A stretch of DNA of 38,806 nt from an uncultured Clostridia bacterium (GTDB taxonomy: Bacteria; Bacillota; Clostridia; Monoglobales; Monoglobaceae), in the NCBI GenBank assembly GCA_934454115.1, contig CAKSFQ010000022.1:1-38806 (forward strand), given 5' to 3'. Under the pieces are notes generated by a model that did no database searches, was not told the origin of the DNA, and saw only the letters and a list, made by a program, of their open reading frames with translations. Both the position numbers and the translations under genes were made by a program. Shown here one piece after another: positions 14,179-22,783 of the stretch. Every line of letters starts with the position of its first letter. Position 1 is the stretch's first letter.

Positions 14179-14826
14179 ATGGAAAAAAAAGTTTCTGCGT
14201 CGGTGGTGAACCGACTGCCGCGGTACTACCGCTATTTAACGGACTTGCTGGCCGCCGGCGTGGAGAGGATTTCATCAAAGGAATTAAGTGAAAAGATGCA
14301 CGTGACAGCATCGCAGATCCGGCAGGATTTAAATTGTTTCGGCGGTTTCGGTCAGCAGGGCTACGGTTACAATGTAAAGCTTTTGCAAAGCGAGATAGCA
14401 AAGATTTTAGGGCTGGATCGCGGCTATACCGCGGTTTTGGTCGGTGCGGGGAACATGGGGCGCACCTTTGCAATCAATACAAAGTTTGAGTCAAGAGGGT
14501 TTCGGCTGGTTGGTATCTTTGATATCGATCCGAAAAAAATCGGCACCACGCTGACGAAGCACACCATTATGGATTATGCCAATATCCGCGCATTTATTGA
14601 GGAGCATCATCCGGCGATGGCAATTTTGGCGGTTCCCAAACAGGCGATGCACAATGTTGCGCAGGAGTTGATTGATTGCGGAATCCGTGCGTTTTTAAAC
14701 TTTTCCTATACCGAGCTTTCGGCGGCCGGAGAAAATATTGCGGTGGAAAATGTCCATTTGAGCGATAGTTTGATGCGGCTTTCCTATAAATTGCTGGAAA
14801 ATGACCAGAAAAACAGTGAGGGATAA
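14179..14826 (+). CDS. rex: redox-sensing transcriptional repressor Rex
   Basis: A 215-residue NAD(H)-responsive repressor, the same length as well-studied Bacillus Rex. The N-terminal winged helix is at about 1-80 (RISSKELSEKMHVTASQIRQD, then FGGFGQQGYGYNV). The Rossmann domain begins with VLVGAGNMGRTF near residue 90, and the C-terminal helix (LSDSLMRLSYKLL) provides dimer swapping in the family. Rex represses fermentation and respiration genes when NAD+ dominates. ATG 14179 matches the family start MEKKVSASVVNRLPRYYRYL; an in-frame ATG at 14128 lies upstream of the -10 box and is excluded. The next gene follows after three bases. Confidence 0.95.
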   Translation: MEKKVSASVVNRLPRYYRYLTDLLAAGVERISSKELSEKMHVTASQIRQDLNCFGGFGQQGYGYNVKLLQSEIAKILGLDRGYTAVLVGAGNMGRTFAINTKFESRGFRLVGIFDIDPKKIGTTLTKHTIMDYANIRAFIEEHHPAMAILAVPKQAMHNVAQELIDCGIRAFLNFSYTELSAAGENIAVENVHLSDSLMRLSYKLLENDQKNSEG

Positions 14827-14829
14827 ATC

Positions 14830-15645
14830 ATGAGGGTATATGCGCTGGTGGGAAAATCCGGGACCGGAAAGAGCCACCACAGTATGTGGGTTGCAAAGGA
14901 AAATCAGATTGATTATATCATTGATGACGGATTGCTGATTTCCGACAATCGCATCATTGCAGGGCGTTCTGCCAAGCGGGAGCCGACTAAGGTGGCGTCT
15001 GTACGCCGTGCCGTGTTTCAGGATCCGGAGCATGTGCGTGAGGTGCGCGATGCAATCCGCAGCCACCATGTGGAATCCCTTTTGATCATCGGCACCAGTG
15101 AAAAGATGGTGCGTAAAATCGCAAGTGCGCTGGAGGTTGGCGAAATCAGCAGGATGATTCCCATTGAGGAGGTCACCACCCAGGAGGAGCGCCACCTCGC
15201 AGAAGAGATGCGAAGCAAGCAGGGAAAGCATGTGATTCCGGTGCCGACTTTTGAGCTAAAGCGTCAGTTTTCCGGCTACTTTATCGACCCGATGAACCAA
15301 CTGTTTAAAAAGAAGGATCAGACAATTGTGGAAGAAAAAACCGTGATGCGCCCGGCATACAGCTATCTTGGGGAATATAAAATTTCGCCCAAGGCCATTG
15401 CTGATATCTGCACCTATGAAATGATGCGGTTTCCCAAGGTGCATAAAATTCTGAAGATTAAAAACGCCATGACACCCGGCGGCAGACTGATGCTGGATAT
15501 TGAGGTTTCAATGTATTTTCCGTGCCGCGTGTCTCAGCAAGGCGAGCAGATCGCGGAACGCGTCAAGCAAAAGATTGAAGAATATACGGCAATTACGGTA
15601 CGCTGGGTACACATTCATGTTAAAAATCTTCAGATGCAGCCATGA
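14830..15645 (+). CDS. P-loop ATPase with C-terminal Asp23/Gls24-like domain
   Basis: A 271-residue protein that starts three bases after rex and is probably cotranscribed with it. Residues 1 to about 175 form a P-loop NTPase: Walker A GKSGTGKS at 8-15, a YIIDDGLLISDNRIIAGRSAK segment, and SLLIIGTSEKMVRKIA. Residues about 185-271 resemble the Asp23/Gls24 family (ISPKAIADICTYEMMRFPKV, GGRLMLDIEVSMYF, QIAERVKQKIEEYTAITVRWVHIHV). Asp23 proteins sit at the membrane and are linked to envelope stress in Gram-positives. The function of the fusion is not known to me. Context suggests a redox- or envelope-linked regulatory ATPase, which is speculation. Confidence 0.75.
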   Translation: MRVYALVGKSGTGKSHHSMWVAKENQIDYIIDDGLLISDNRIIAGRSAKREPTKVASVRRAVFQDPEHVREVRDAIRSHHVESLLIIGTSEKMVRKIASALEVGEISRMIPIEEVTTQEERHLAEEMRSKQGKHVIPVPTFELKRQFSGYFIDPMNQLFKKKDQTIVEEKTVMRPAYSYLGEYKISPKAIADICTYEMMRFPKVHKILKIKNAMTPGGRLMLDIEVSMYFPCRVSQQGEQIAERVKQKIEEYTAITVRWVHIHVKNLQMQP

Positions 15646-15706
15646 TGTTTCATGGATGGATAAATGCAAAAAATGAAATTTATATATACTATGGAGGTAA
15701 TGCAAA

Positions 15707-16558
15707 ATGTTAGTAACAGGAAAAGAAATTTTGGATCATGCACACAAAAACGGTTATGCAGTCGGCGCATTTAATGTCGTAAACATGGAAATGCTCCAGG
15801 CCGTTGTTGCAGCCGCAGAGGAAGAAAAAGCGCCGGTGTTTGTACAGACCACCGAGGGTGCTCTGTCCTATGCGGGGATTGAATATCTTTCAAAATTAGT
15901 TCGTTACGCAGCAGAGAGCGTTAGCGTGCCGGTGGCTTTCCACTTAGATCACGGCGGCAGCTTTGAAACGGCTGTAAAGTGTGTACGCAACGGCTGGTCC
16001 TCGGTCATGATCGACGGATCGCACCTGCCGCTGGAGGGCAATATTGAAGTAACCCGCCGCGTGATCGATGTTGCACACGCTTGCGGCGTTTCGGTCGAGG
16101 CAGAGCTTGGCCGTCTGGGCGGTGTGGAAGATAACATCAGCGTAGACGAAAAGGACGCAATGTACACCGATCCGGCAGAGGCAAGAAGATTTGTGGACGA
16201 GACCGGCGTGGATTCTTTGGCAATTGCAATCGGTACGGCACACGGTAAGTATAAGGGCATTCCGAAGCTGGATTTTGACCGTTTGGATACCATCAAAAAG
16301 GATTTGAATATGCCGATCGTATTGCACGGGGCATCCGGCGTAGATGATGAGAGCATTAAAAAGGCAGTATCCTTAGGTATCAACAAGATCAACATCGATA
16401 CCGAACTGCGCTGCGCATACACCGATAAGATTCGTGAAATCTTTGCAGAGCAGCCGGAACTGTTTGACCTGAGAAAGTACATTGGCCCGGCACGGGAGAA
16501 TGTAAAGGCAAAGGTAATCGAAAAGATCCGTCTGTTTGGTGCAAACGGCAAAGCGTAA
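15707..16558 (+). CDS. fba: class II fructose-bisphosphate aldolase
   Basis: A 283-residue zinc-dependent aldolase that splits fructose 1,6-bisphosphate in glycolysis. FHLDHGG carries catalytic Asp81 and zinc ligand His82; AELGRLGG contributes Glu133, and TAHGKYKG (His179) and LHGASG (His207) provide the other zinc ligands. INIDTELRCAY is the phosphate-binding region. Length and motifs fit the short FbaA/GatY/KbaY group, so tagatose-bisphosphate aldolase cannot be excluded. No tagatose or galactitol genes are nearby, so FBP aldolase is preferred. GGAGGT lies nine bases before the ATG. Two hairpins follow the gene. Confidence 0.88.
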   Translation: MLVTGKEILDHAHKNGYAVGAFNVVNMEMLQAVVAAAEEEKAPVFVQTTEGALSYAGIEYLSKLVRYAAESVSVPVAFHLDHGGSFETAVKCVRNGWSSVMIDGSHLPLEGNIEVTRRVIDVAHACGVSVEAELGRLGGVEDNISVDEKDAMYTDPAEARRFVDETGVDSLAIAIGTAHGKYKGIPKLDFDRLDTIKKDLNMPIVLHGASGVDDESIKKAVSLGINKINIDTELRCAYTDKIREIFAEQPELFDLRKYIGPARENVKAKVIEKIRLFGANGKA

Positions 16559-16570
16559 ATGAGACAGGAC

Positions 16571-16590
16571 AGGACGCTTTTGCGCGTCCT
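16571..16590 (+). terminator. hairpin after fba
   Basis: AGGACGC and GCGTCCT pair around a six-base loop, 12 bases past the stop, followed by a weak T-rich stretch (TACATT). Confidence 0.5.
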
Positions 16591-16608
16591 TACATTAAAA
16601 TGAATCAG

Positions 16609-16653
16609 AAAAAACGGCGCCGCCCCGATGTTTCGGAGCGGCGCCGTTTTTTT
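16609..16653. terminator. bidirectional terminator between fba and uppP
   Basis: A 15-bp stem (16609-16623 with 16638-16652) has A-runs on the left and T-runs on the right. It can end both the rightward fba transcript and the leftward metA-uppP transcript. Confidence 0.9.
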
Positions 16654-16659
16654 AATCGA

Positions 16660-17508
16660 TTAGTGTACTACCACGGCTGCGCCGGAAATGACAAAGTATA
16701 AAATGACTAAAATACCCACAATGATACGATAATAGCCAAAGGCCTTAAAGTCATGGTTGCGGATATAGCCCATTAAGAATTTGATTGCCGCGATGGAAAC
16801 CAGGTAGGCAACCACCATGCCGCAAAACAGCAGCGCGATCTGTTCTCCGGTAAAGCCCGCGTTGTTTTCCATAAAAAATTTTACGATTTTTAAAAGGCTT
16901 GCGCCAAACATGACCGGAATGGCGAGAAAGAAGGAGAACTCTGCGGCAACAAACCGTGAGGTGCCCAGAATCACCGCACCTAAAATGGTGGAGCCGGAGC
17001 GCGAGGTTCCGGGGATCAGTGAGAGCACCTGAAAGGCGCCGACCAGCAGCGCGGTTTTATAACTCATCGCGTCAATCGATTCGATGGACGGCTTTTTATG
17101 CCGGTTTTCAATCACGATAAACAAAACGCCATATAGAATCAAGGCGGCGGACACAACATAAGCGTTGTAAGTGTATTGATTGATGAGATCGTCAAAAAGC
17201 AGACCAATCACCGCGGCCGGAATACAGGCCACCAGAACCTTCAGCCACATGATCCAGGTTTCCTTGCGTTGCATATCGGTTTTTTTGGGCGAAAACGGAT
17301 TCAGTTTGTGAAAATACAGGGTGACAACTGCTAAAATAGAGCCAAACTGAATAACCACCAAAAAGAGGTTGATAAAATCACTGCTCTGATGCAGCGGCAT
17401 GAACTGATCCACTAAAATCATGTGCCCTGTGCTAGAAATCGGCAGCCACTCGGTAATCCCCTGTACGATGCCCAATACAATCGTTTTTAAAATTTCAATC
17501 AAAAACAA
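16660..17508 (-). CDS. uppP: undecaprenyl-diphosphate phosphatase
   Basis: A 282-residue multi-span membrane enzyme of the BacA/UppP family that recycles undecaprenyl pyrophosphate to the monophosphate lipid carrier for cell-wall synthesis and gives bacitracin tolerance. The two catalytic motifs are visible: [13 protein letters not shown] near the N-terminus and [12 protein letters not shown] in the middle. About seven or eight hydrophobic segments are seen. A GTG at 17517 is in frame but overlaps the AAGGAG ribosome-binding site (17517-17522). The TTG at 17508 sits eight bases after it and is the more likely start. The gene lies 46 bases downstream of metA on the same strand and may share its transcript. 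Confidence 0.95.
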   Translation of the reverse strand: MFLIEILKTIVLGIVQGITEWLPISSTGHMILVDQFMPLHQSSDFINLFLVVIQFGSILAVVTLYFHKLNPFSPKKTDMQRKETWIMWLKVLVACIPAAVIGLLFDDLINQYTYNAYVVSAALILYGVLFIVIENRHKKPSIESIDAMSYKTALLVGAFQVLSLIPGTSRSGSTILGAVILGTSRFVAAEFSFFLAIPVMFGASLLKIVKFFMENNAGFTGEQIALLFCGMVVAYLVSIAAIKFLMGYIRNHDFKAFGYYRIIVGILVILYFVISGAAVVVH

Positions 17509-17554
17509 ATTTCTCACTCCTTATGTTGTCTTAGTTGTTATCTTATGCACGGTT

Positions 17555-18481
17555 TTATGCGTCAATGTCATCAATGTTATATGGCGTTGTCTGATAGACA
17601 AAATAGTTCAGCCAGTTGGAATATAAAAGATTCGCATGGGCGCGCCAGAGGTTTTGGGGCGGATTTTTCGGATCGTCCGATGGAAAATAGTTTTTGGGTA
17701 CCGGGACGGACAAGCCGCGGTCTTTGTCTCTGAAATATTCCTTGGCCAGGGTCTCGGTGTCATATTCAAAGTGGCCGCTGATAAAGAACTGCCGCTCACT
17801 TTTGGCGGTGACAATCGAAACGCCGGCGTCCTCCGATTTGGCGAGGATTTCAAGCTCCGGCGCCTTTAAAATATCCGCCTCACGGAACTCGGTGTGTCTG
17901 GAATGCGGCGCATAAAAAACATCGTCAAAGCCGCGCAGCAGGATTTTATGCTTCTTTTCCTCCGGGATGAAGTGGGCAAAGACGCCGAACTTTTTTTCGG
18001 GGAGAGCGTATTTGGGAATCCCATAATGATAGTACAGTGCGGCCTGTGCACCCCAGCAGATGTGCAGCGTGGAGGTGACATGGCCCTTCGACCACTCCAT
18101 AATCCGGCAAAGCTCATCCCAATAGTCAACCTCCTCAAACGCCATGGACTCCACCGGGGCGCCGGTAATGATCATGCCGTCAAATTTTTGGTCTTTATAA
18201 TCGTCAAACGAGCCATAAAAGGTCTCCAGATGACTTTTTGAGGTATTTTTTGCGACATGGGACAGAGTGTGCATAAAGTGAACGTCGATCTGCAGCGGCG
18301 TATTACCCAGCATCCGAAGCAGCTGGGTCTCGGTTTCGATTTTGGTCGGCATCAGATTGAGGATCAAAATCCGAAGCGGCCTGATATCCTGTGTGATTGC
18401 GCGCGTTTCGGTGATGACAAAGATATTTTCGCGGTTTAATGTCTCGATGGCAGGCAGTGCGTTCTGCACCTTAATTGGCAT
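17555..18481 (-). CDS. metA: homoserine O-acetyltransferase (MetA family)
   Basis: A 308-residue enzyme of the MetA family that acylates the homoserine hydroxyl at the start of methionine synthesis. LHICWGAQA contains nucleophile Cys142, and SGHFEY supplies the His (237) and Glu (239) of the active site. Residue 111, in ITGAPVE, is Glu. Work on Bacillus MetA established that Glu at 111 gives acetyl-CoA specificity whereas Gly (E. coli) gives succinyl-CoA, so I call an acetyltransferase. The start at 18481 has AGAGGA upstream; the longer frame to 18583 runs through the promoter. No SAM riboswitch fits in the short 5' leader. Confidence 0.93.
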   Translation of the reverse strand: MPIKVQNALPAIETLNRENIFVITETRAITQDIRPLRILILNLMPTKIETETQLLRMLGNTPLQIDVHFMHTLSHVAKNTSKSHLETFYGSFDDYKDQKFDGMIITGAPVESMAFEEVDYWDELCRIMEWSKGHVTSTLHICWGAQAALYYHYGIPKYALPEKKFGVFAHFIPEEKKHKILLRGFDDVFYAPHSRHTEFREADILKAPELEILAKSEDAGVSIVTAKSERQFFISGHFEYDTETLAKEYFRDKDRGLSVPVPKNYFPSDDPKNPPQNLWRAHANLLYSNWLNYFVYQTTPYNIDDIDA

Positions 18482-18518
18482 GAAAATCACGTCCTCTTTC
18501 TGAAAAAATGATACGTTT

Positions 18519-18547
18519 ATCATACCATAATTTTTTGGATTAGTAAA
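18519..18547 (-). promoter_or_regulatory. metA promoter
   Basis: The minus-strand -35 TTTACT is at 18542-18547 and the -10 TATGAT at 18519-18524, with a 17-base spacer. The leader is only about 30 bases. Confidence 0.65.
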
Positions 18548-18620
18548 GCGATTTTTGCATATAGTAACGATATAGTAAAACATTAGGCTCCTATGTGCCT
18601 AGCCGAAAAGGAGAAAAGCA

Positions 18621-19322
18621 ATGCATCAGGAAGAAAACGGAAGGGAAACAAAAGAAAAGAAGAATCAGGAAACGGAGCAAAAAGAAGAGATCAGGGACAT
18701 GTCGGCGGTCGAGGTCAAAAGCGGGCGATCCGGGCTGTTTTGCATGAGTATCATCGGCGAAATCGAGGGTCATACCATTTTGCCGCCGCAGAGCAAGACT
18801 ACGAAGTATGAGCATATGATCCCGGAACTGGTGCGGATCGAGGAGGACGACCGGATCGATGGGCTTTTGCTGTTGCTGAACACCATGGGCGGCGATGTGG
18901 AGGCAGGACTTGCCATTGCCGAGATGATTTCCGGCATGAGCAAGCCGACCGTCTCGGTGGTTTTGGGCGGCGGCCACAGTATCGGCGTTCCGCTTGCCGT
19001 CTCGGCAAAGCATTCCTTTATTGTTCCGTCCGCAACCATGACCATACACCCGATTCGCATGAACGGCATGGTGATCGGCGTGCCGCAGATGTTCCATTAT
19101 TTTCATAAAATACAGGAGCGCCTGACCGATTTTGTGGTGCGCAATTCCAAAATTGAGCGGGAACGTTTTTCCGCACTCATGATGGAAACCAAAAAGATTG
19201 CCAACGACGTCGGTACCATTTTGTTCGGCGAGGAGGCGGTCGAATGTGGTCTGATCGATCAGGTGGGCGGAATTGCGGACGCCATCGCCAAACTGCGGGA
19301 TATGATTTCATCCAAAAAATAA
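18621..19322 (+). CDS. ClpP-fold serine protease, TepA/YmfB-like
   Basis: A 233-residue protein of the ClpP/crotonase fold. The core has LLLLLNTMGGDVEAGLAIAEMI, GGGHSIGVPLAVSA with nucleophile Ser120, and MTIHPIRMNG with His143. It resembles the TepA group, which in Bacillus has been linked to protein translocation and spore proteins; no Clp ATPase partner is adjacent. The first about 35 residues are a highly charged, Glu/Lys-rich disordered leader. The start has GGAG at the proper distance. It probably forms its own unit, since rpsU has a strong promoter downstream. Confidence 0.85.
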   Translation: MHQEENGRETKEKKNQETEQKEEIRDMSAVEVKSGRSGLFCMSIIGEIEGHTILPPQSKTTKYEHMIPELVRIEEDDRIDGLLLLLNTMGGDVEAGLAIAEMISGMSKPTVSVVLGGGHSIGVPLAVSAKHSFIVPSATMTIHPIRMNGMVIGVPQMFHYFHKIQERLTDFVVRNSKIERERFSALMMETKKIANDVGTILFGEEAVECGLIDQVGGIADAIAKLRDMISSKK

Positions 19323-19356
19323 CTTTTGAAAAATGCAAAAAAAATAAAAATATTGC

Positions 19357-19385
19357 TTGACAGAAACAGAATTTGTCTGTATAAT
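19357..19385 (+). promoter_or_regulatory. rpsU promoter
   Basis: TTGACA at 19357-19362 and TATAAT at 19380-19385, 17 bases apart, form a perfect consensus promoter. The leader to the ATG is about 60 bases. Confidence 0.88.
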
Positions 19386-19451
19386 TGGGAGAGTAGAAAT
19401 TTTTACCTTGACATCTTAGTGTTGACCATACTTGGAGGGAGGGTAGTAACC

Positions 19452-19628
19452 ATGGCAGAAATCAGAGTCAAAGATAATGAGTCGCTGGACAGTGCGCTCC
19501 GTCGCTTTAAGCGTTCTTGTGCGAAAGCAGGTGTTCTATCGGAAGTCAGAAAGAGAGAGCATTATGAAAAGCCCAGTGTAAAGCGGAAAAAGAAATCCGA
19601 AGCGGCAAGAAAGCGAAAATACAGATAA
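19452..19628 (+). CDS. rpsU: 30S ribosomal protein S21
   Basis: The 58-residue small-subunit protein S21, which sits near the 3' end of 16S rRNA and aids initiation. The sequence [20 protein letters not shown] and the basic tail [13 protein letters not shown] are typical of Bacillota. The start at 19452 follows GGAGGGAGGG; an upstream in-frame extension from 19326 overlaps the promoter and is rejected. It is transcribed alone from a consensus promoter and ends at a strong terminator. Confidence 0.97.
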   Translation: MAEIRVKDNESLDSALRRFKRSCAKAGVLSEVRKREHYEKPSVKRKKKSEAARKRKYR

Positions 19629-19634
19629 TATATG

Positions 19635-19657
19635 GGCGGGGCAAACCCCGCCTTTTT
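19635..19657 (+). terminator. rpsU terminator
   Basis: GGCGGGG(CAAA)CCCCGCC is followed by TTTTT, six bases after the rpsU stop. Confidence 0.92.
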
Positions 19658-19683
19658 CTTTTGACAGAAACGGGGGAGATACC

Positions 19684-20565
19684 ATGTGCAATCAGGAAAA
19701 CAGAGCGCTTTTCGGACCGGCCGGCAATGCGGAAAGCTTTTTTGCGGCCGGACACAAATCCGGGCTGGAGGCGCCAAAGTGGGTGCGCGATCACGGGCTT
19801 GACTGTTATGAATATCAGTGCGGCCACGGCGTGCGCATCTCGGACGATGCTGCCGAAATCCTTGGGGAGCGTGCGGCAAAAGAGAAGGTCTTGCTTTCGA
19901 TTCATGCGCCGTACTATATCAGCCTTTCCTCCACCGAAAAGGAAAAGAGGGATCGCAGCATTTTATACATTTTAAGCACGCTGCACGCGGCGCAGAAGAT
20001 GGGCGCGGAGCGCATCGTGGTACACGCCGGCTCCTGCGGCAGCATTACGCGCCGTGAGGCGCTGGAACTCGCGAAGGACACGCTTTACCGTGCGCTTGAC
20101 GCGGCAGAGAATGCCGGATACGGCGATATTTTGATCTGCCCGGAAACCATGGGAAAGGTGAAACAACTTGGCAATATCGACGAGATTATCAAGCTGTGCA
20201 GTATGAGCGACCGATTGCTGCCGACCATTGACTTTGGGCATGTCAATGCGCAGACTCTGGGCGGACTGAAGCATAAAGAGGATTTTGCGCGGCTGCTCGA
20301 TCAGCTGGAACAAAAACTTTCGCCCTATCAGGCGCACTGCTTTCATGCGCATTACAGCCGCATCGAGTATACCAACGCCGGAGAGAAGAAACACCACACC
20401 TATGCGGAGACAGAATACGAGCCGGAGTTTGCGCCGCTGGCCGCCTTGCTTGCCGAACGCGGCCTGACACCGCGCATCATTTGCGAATCCGCCGGCACCC
20501 AGACGGAGGATGCCGTAACCATACAGAATCTGTATCAAGAAAGGATGGAGGAGCGACATGTTTGA
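19684..20565 (+). CDS. AP endonuclease family 2 (Nfo-like TIM-barrel) protein
   Basis: A 293-residue TIM-barrel protein of the endonuclease IV type, a metal-dependent enzyme that cuts DNA at abasic sites. Candidate zinc ligands appear in family order: SIHAPYY, IVVHAGS, LICPETMGK, TIDFGHVNA, CFHAHYSRI and IICESAG. The family also contains sugar isomerase-like TIM barrels, but the endonuclease IV pattern is the better fit. The start at 19684 follows GGGGGAG. It overlaps the next gene by eight bases, indicating coupling to the M24 peptidase and perhaps efp. Confidence 0.83.
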   Translation: MCNQENRALFGPAGNAESFFAAGHKSGLEAPKWVRDHGLDCYEYQCGHGVRISDDAAEILGERAAKEKVLLSIHAPYYISLSSTEKEKRDRSILYILSTLHAAQKMGAERIVVHAGSCGSITRREALELAKDTLYRALDAAENAGYGDILICPETMGKVKQLGNIDEIIKLCSMSDRLLPTIDFGHVNAQTLGGLKHKEDFARLLDQLEQKLSPYQAHCFHAHYSRIEYTNAGEKKHHTYAETEYEPEFAPLAALLAERGLTPRIICESAGTQTEDAVTIQNLYQERMEERHV

Positions 20566-21613
20566 ACGATTGGAACCGATATTTCAGTCCGTTGACGCGG
20601 TTTTGCTGACCGGCGCGGAAAACCTGCACTATTTTACGGGGTTTCGGGGCGGCGAAGGAATCGCGCTTTTGGGAAAGACAGGCGGATATCTTTTTGTAGA
20701 TTCCAGATATACCGTGGAGGCAAAACGGGACGCAAGAGACGTTTGGGTGATCGAATATCAGATGAAAACCCGAAATGCACAGATAGAGGAAAAGCTGCGC
20801 GCGCTTAGTGTGCACACCTTGGGTTTTGAGGGAAACGTGATGACGGTGGACGTCTATACCGCGCTTTGTTCTGCCTGGCAGTCGGTCGAGTGGGTTGACT
20901 GCCAGGCGGCGCTTACGGAGATCCGCATGGTAAAAAATGAGGAAGAACTTGCGATCCTGCGCCGTGCGGAGCAGATCGGCGTTGACGCGTATCTTCGCGT
21001 TTTGCCCATGATAAAGCCGGACGTGAGAGAGTGTGAGATTGCCGCGGAGCTGGAGTATCAGATGCGAAAGCTCGGCGCGGACGGCACGTCCTTTGAGACA
21101 ATTGTGGTATCCGGCGTCAAGTCGAGTATGCCGCACGGAAAACCGGATACAAAAAAGATTGCAAACGGCGACTTTGTCACGATGGATTTTGGCTGCCGGG
21201 TAGGCGGCTATTGCTCCGATATGACGCGCACGGTCGTTGTCGGCAAAGCGTCCGAAGAACAAAAAAAGATTTATGATACGGTAAAACGGGCACAGCAGAC
21301 CGGGCTCGATGCGATCCGCGCCGGCATATTGGGTGCGGAGGCGGACAAGGCGGCACGGGACGTGATTGCGGCTGCCGGGTACGGCGCGTACTTTGGGCAT
21401 AGTTTAGGTCACGGCGTGGGACTTTTGATTCACGAGATGCCCAATCTTTCGCCGGGCAGCGAGGTGCGCCTTGCAGAGGGAATGATTGTAACCTGCGAAC
21501 CGGGCATTTATATTCCGGATTTTGGCGGCGTTCGGATTGAAGATATGGTGTGTGTCAGGGAGGACGGAATCGAAAATCTGACGCATCTTTCCAAGGATCT
21601 GCTGGAACTGTAG
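20558..21613 (+). CDS. M24-family Xaa-Pro aminopeptidase
   Basis: A 351-residue cytosolic metallopeptidase of the aminopeptidase P/prolidase type, which removes N-terminal residues before proline. The N-terminal creatinase-like domain is at about 1-125 (LTGAENLHYFTGFRG). The catalytic domain holds the five dinuclear metal ligands: Asp in VTMDFGC, Asp in CSDMTRT, His in GHGVGLLIHE, Glu in VTCEPGIYI and Glu in GVRIEDMV. The gene starts inside the end of the Nfo-like gene behind GGAGGAG and lies directly before efp, an arrangement common in Clostridia. Confidence 0.92.
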   Translation: MFERLEPIFQSVDAVLLTGAENLHYFTGFRGGEGIALLGKTGGYLFVDSRYTVEAKRDARDVWVIEYQMKTRNAQIEEKLRALSVHTLGFEGNVMTVDVYTALCSAWQSVEWVDCQAALTEIRMVKNEEELAILRRAEQIGVDAYLRVLPMIKPDVRECEIAAELEYQMRKLGADGTSFETIVVSGVKSSMPHGKPDTKKIANGDFVTMDFGCRVGGYCSDMTRTVVVGKASEEQKKIYDTVKRAQQTGLDAIRAGILGAEADKAARDVIAAAGYGAYFGHSLGHGVGLLIHEMPNLSPGSEVRLAEGMIVTCEPGIYIPDFGGVRIEDMVCVREDGIENLTHLSKDLLEL

Positions 21614-21614
21614 G

Positions 21615-21636
21615 ATGCTGGCATTCAGCATTTTTT
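21615..21636 (+). terminator. short terminator before efp
   Basis: ATGCTG(GCATT)CAGCAT is followed by TTTTT, directly after the M24 peptidase stop. The stem is short, so some read-through into efp is likely. Confidence 0.6.
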
Positions 21637-21646
21637 GAAAAAATAC

Positions 21647-21675
21647 TTGCTTTTTTTCAAAGTTTAGTATACAAT
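21647..21675 (+). promoter_or_regulatory. efp promoter
   Basis: TTGCTT at 21647-21652 and TACAAT at 21670-21675 with a 17-base spacer. Confidence 0.6.
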
Positions 21676-21707
21676 AAAAACAAGTACTATTGAAGGAGGT
21701 TGCACCA

Positions 21708-22265
21708 ATGATAAGTGCAGGTGATTTTAGAAACGGTCTTACGTTTGAATACGACGGCAATGTGTACCAGGTCGTAGAGTTTCAGCACGTAAAACCGGGC
21801 AAGGGCGCTGCCTTTGTAAGAACCAAGATGAAAAATGTAATGACGGGCGCAGTCGTAGAGCGAACCTTTAACCCAACGGAAAAGGTAGAGCCGGCCCGTA
21901 TTGAAAGAAAGGATATGGAATATCTGTACGAGGACAGCGGTCTGTATTATTTTATGGATCAGGAAACCTACGATCAGATTCCGCTTAGCCAGGATCAGCT
22001 GGGTGACGCATTAAAGTTTGTCATGGAAAACATGACCGTAAAAATCCTTTCCTATAAAGGCAATGTGTTTGCGGTAGAACCGCCGACTTTTGTTGAGATG
22101 AAAGTTACCGAGACCGAACCCGGTGTGAAAGGTAACACGGCAACCAACGTAACAAAACCCGCTACGGTAGAATCCGGCGCAGTGATCACGGTTCCGATGT
22201 TTGTCAATGAGGGAGATACCATCCGCATTGACACCCGTACCGGTGAATACATGGAGAGAGTATAA
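21708..22265 (+). CDS. efp: translation elongation factor P
   Basis: A 185-residue EF-P, which relieves ribosome stalling at polyproline stretches. Three beta-barrel domains are expected from the length and motifs ([52 protein letters not shown]). The tip of domain I reads [10 protein letters not shown] with Lys32, the residue that is modified in Lys-type EF-Ps. No EpmA/EpmB or rhamnosyltransferase EarP gene is present in the window. The ATG at 21708 follows AAGGAGGT; the TTG at 21690 overlaps that site and is rejected. Confidence 0.97.
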   Translation: MISAGDFRNGLTFEYDGNVYQVVEFQHVKPGKGAAFVRTKMKNVMTGAVVERTFNPTEKVEPARIERKDMEYLYEDSGLYYFMDQETYDQIPLSQDQLGDALKFVMENMTVKILSYKGNVFAVEPPTFVEMKVTETEPGVKGNTATNVTKPATVESGAVITVPMFVNEGDTIRIDTRTGEYMERV

Positions 22266-22292
22266 AATTTATTAGAAAACGAGGTGTAAATC

Positions 22293-22709
22293 ATGTCAGA
22301 GATTTCAAACCGCGCAGCCTATTTAAAGGGGCTTGCAGATGGATTAAAACTGGACAAGACCACGACAGAGGGTCAGTTGCTTGACGGCATTTTAAATCTT
22401 TTGGGCGATATGTCCGAGGAGCTGGAAATGTTAGACAGCGAGCAGGGCTTTATCGCAGACAAGATCGACGAGATGGAGGATGTTATCGAGATGATCGGTG
22501 ACGAGACCTTTGGTAGCTGCGATGATGACGAAGATGATGATATGTATACTTTGGTTTGCGATCATTGCGGTGCTGAAATCGATCTCACCGGCGACGATCT
22601 GGACGATATCGCGGATGGCGTGTTTAAATGCCCCGACTGCGGCGAAGTCATTGAGCTTGATCTGAGCGACTGCGACTGCGATTGCGGCTGCGACCATCAC
22701 GAACACTAG
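22293..22709 (+). CDS. acidic zinc-ribbon protein with CD1247-type N-terminal domain
   Basis: A 138-residue protein, 27 bases after efp and probably in its transcript. The N-terminus (ISNRAAYLKGLADGLKL, then TEGQLLDGILNLLGDMSEELEML) matches the small helical domain known in Clostridia from CD1247-type proteins. An acidic linker follows, then a zinc ribbon with CDHCG and CPDCG. The tail CDCDCGCDHHEH is very rich in Cys, Asp and His and should bind metal. The function is unknown to me. Conservation next to efp in Clostridia suggests a translation or stress link, which is inference. Confidence 0.75.
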   Translation: MSEISNRAAYLKGLADGLKLDKTTTEGQLLDGILNLLGDMSEELEMLDSEQGFIADKIDEMEDVIEMIGDETFGSCDDDEDDDMYTLVCDHCGAEIDLTGDDLDDIADGVFKCPDCGEVIELDLSDCDCDCGCDHHEH

Positions 22710-22720
22710 AAATATAAAAT

Positions 22721-22747
22721 GCGGGGGTATATTTTTTACACCCCCGC
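22721..22747 (+). terminator. hairpin after the efp unit
   Basis: GCGGGGGT pairs with ACCCCCGC around an A/T loop of about 11 bases. It lacks a good T-tract outside the stem. It is the only terminator candidate before the tRNA-Gly promoter. Confidence 0.6.
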
Positions 22748-22783
22748 AAAATCGCCAATGATTAGAAAATGTTGCAAAAAGGC

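Noticed and set aside
18482..18590. SAM riboswitch upstream of metA
   Set aside because: The promoter is within 70 bases of the start, leaving a leader of about 30 bases, too short for the aptamer.
18591..19106. Minus-strand ORF of 171 codons opposite the TepA-like gene
   Set aside because: It is rich in His and Arg as expected from reverse reading of the protease gene; the plus-strand frame has catalytic Ser and His.
19326..19451. N-terminal extension of rpsU
   Set aside because: The extension covers the consensus promoter at 19357-19385; S21 is 58 residues from 19452.
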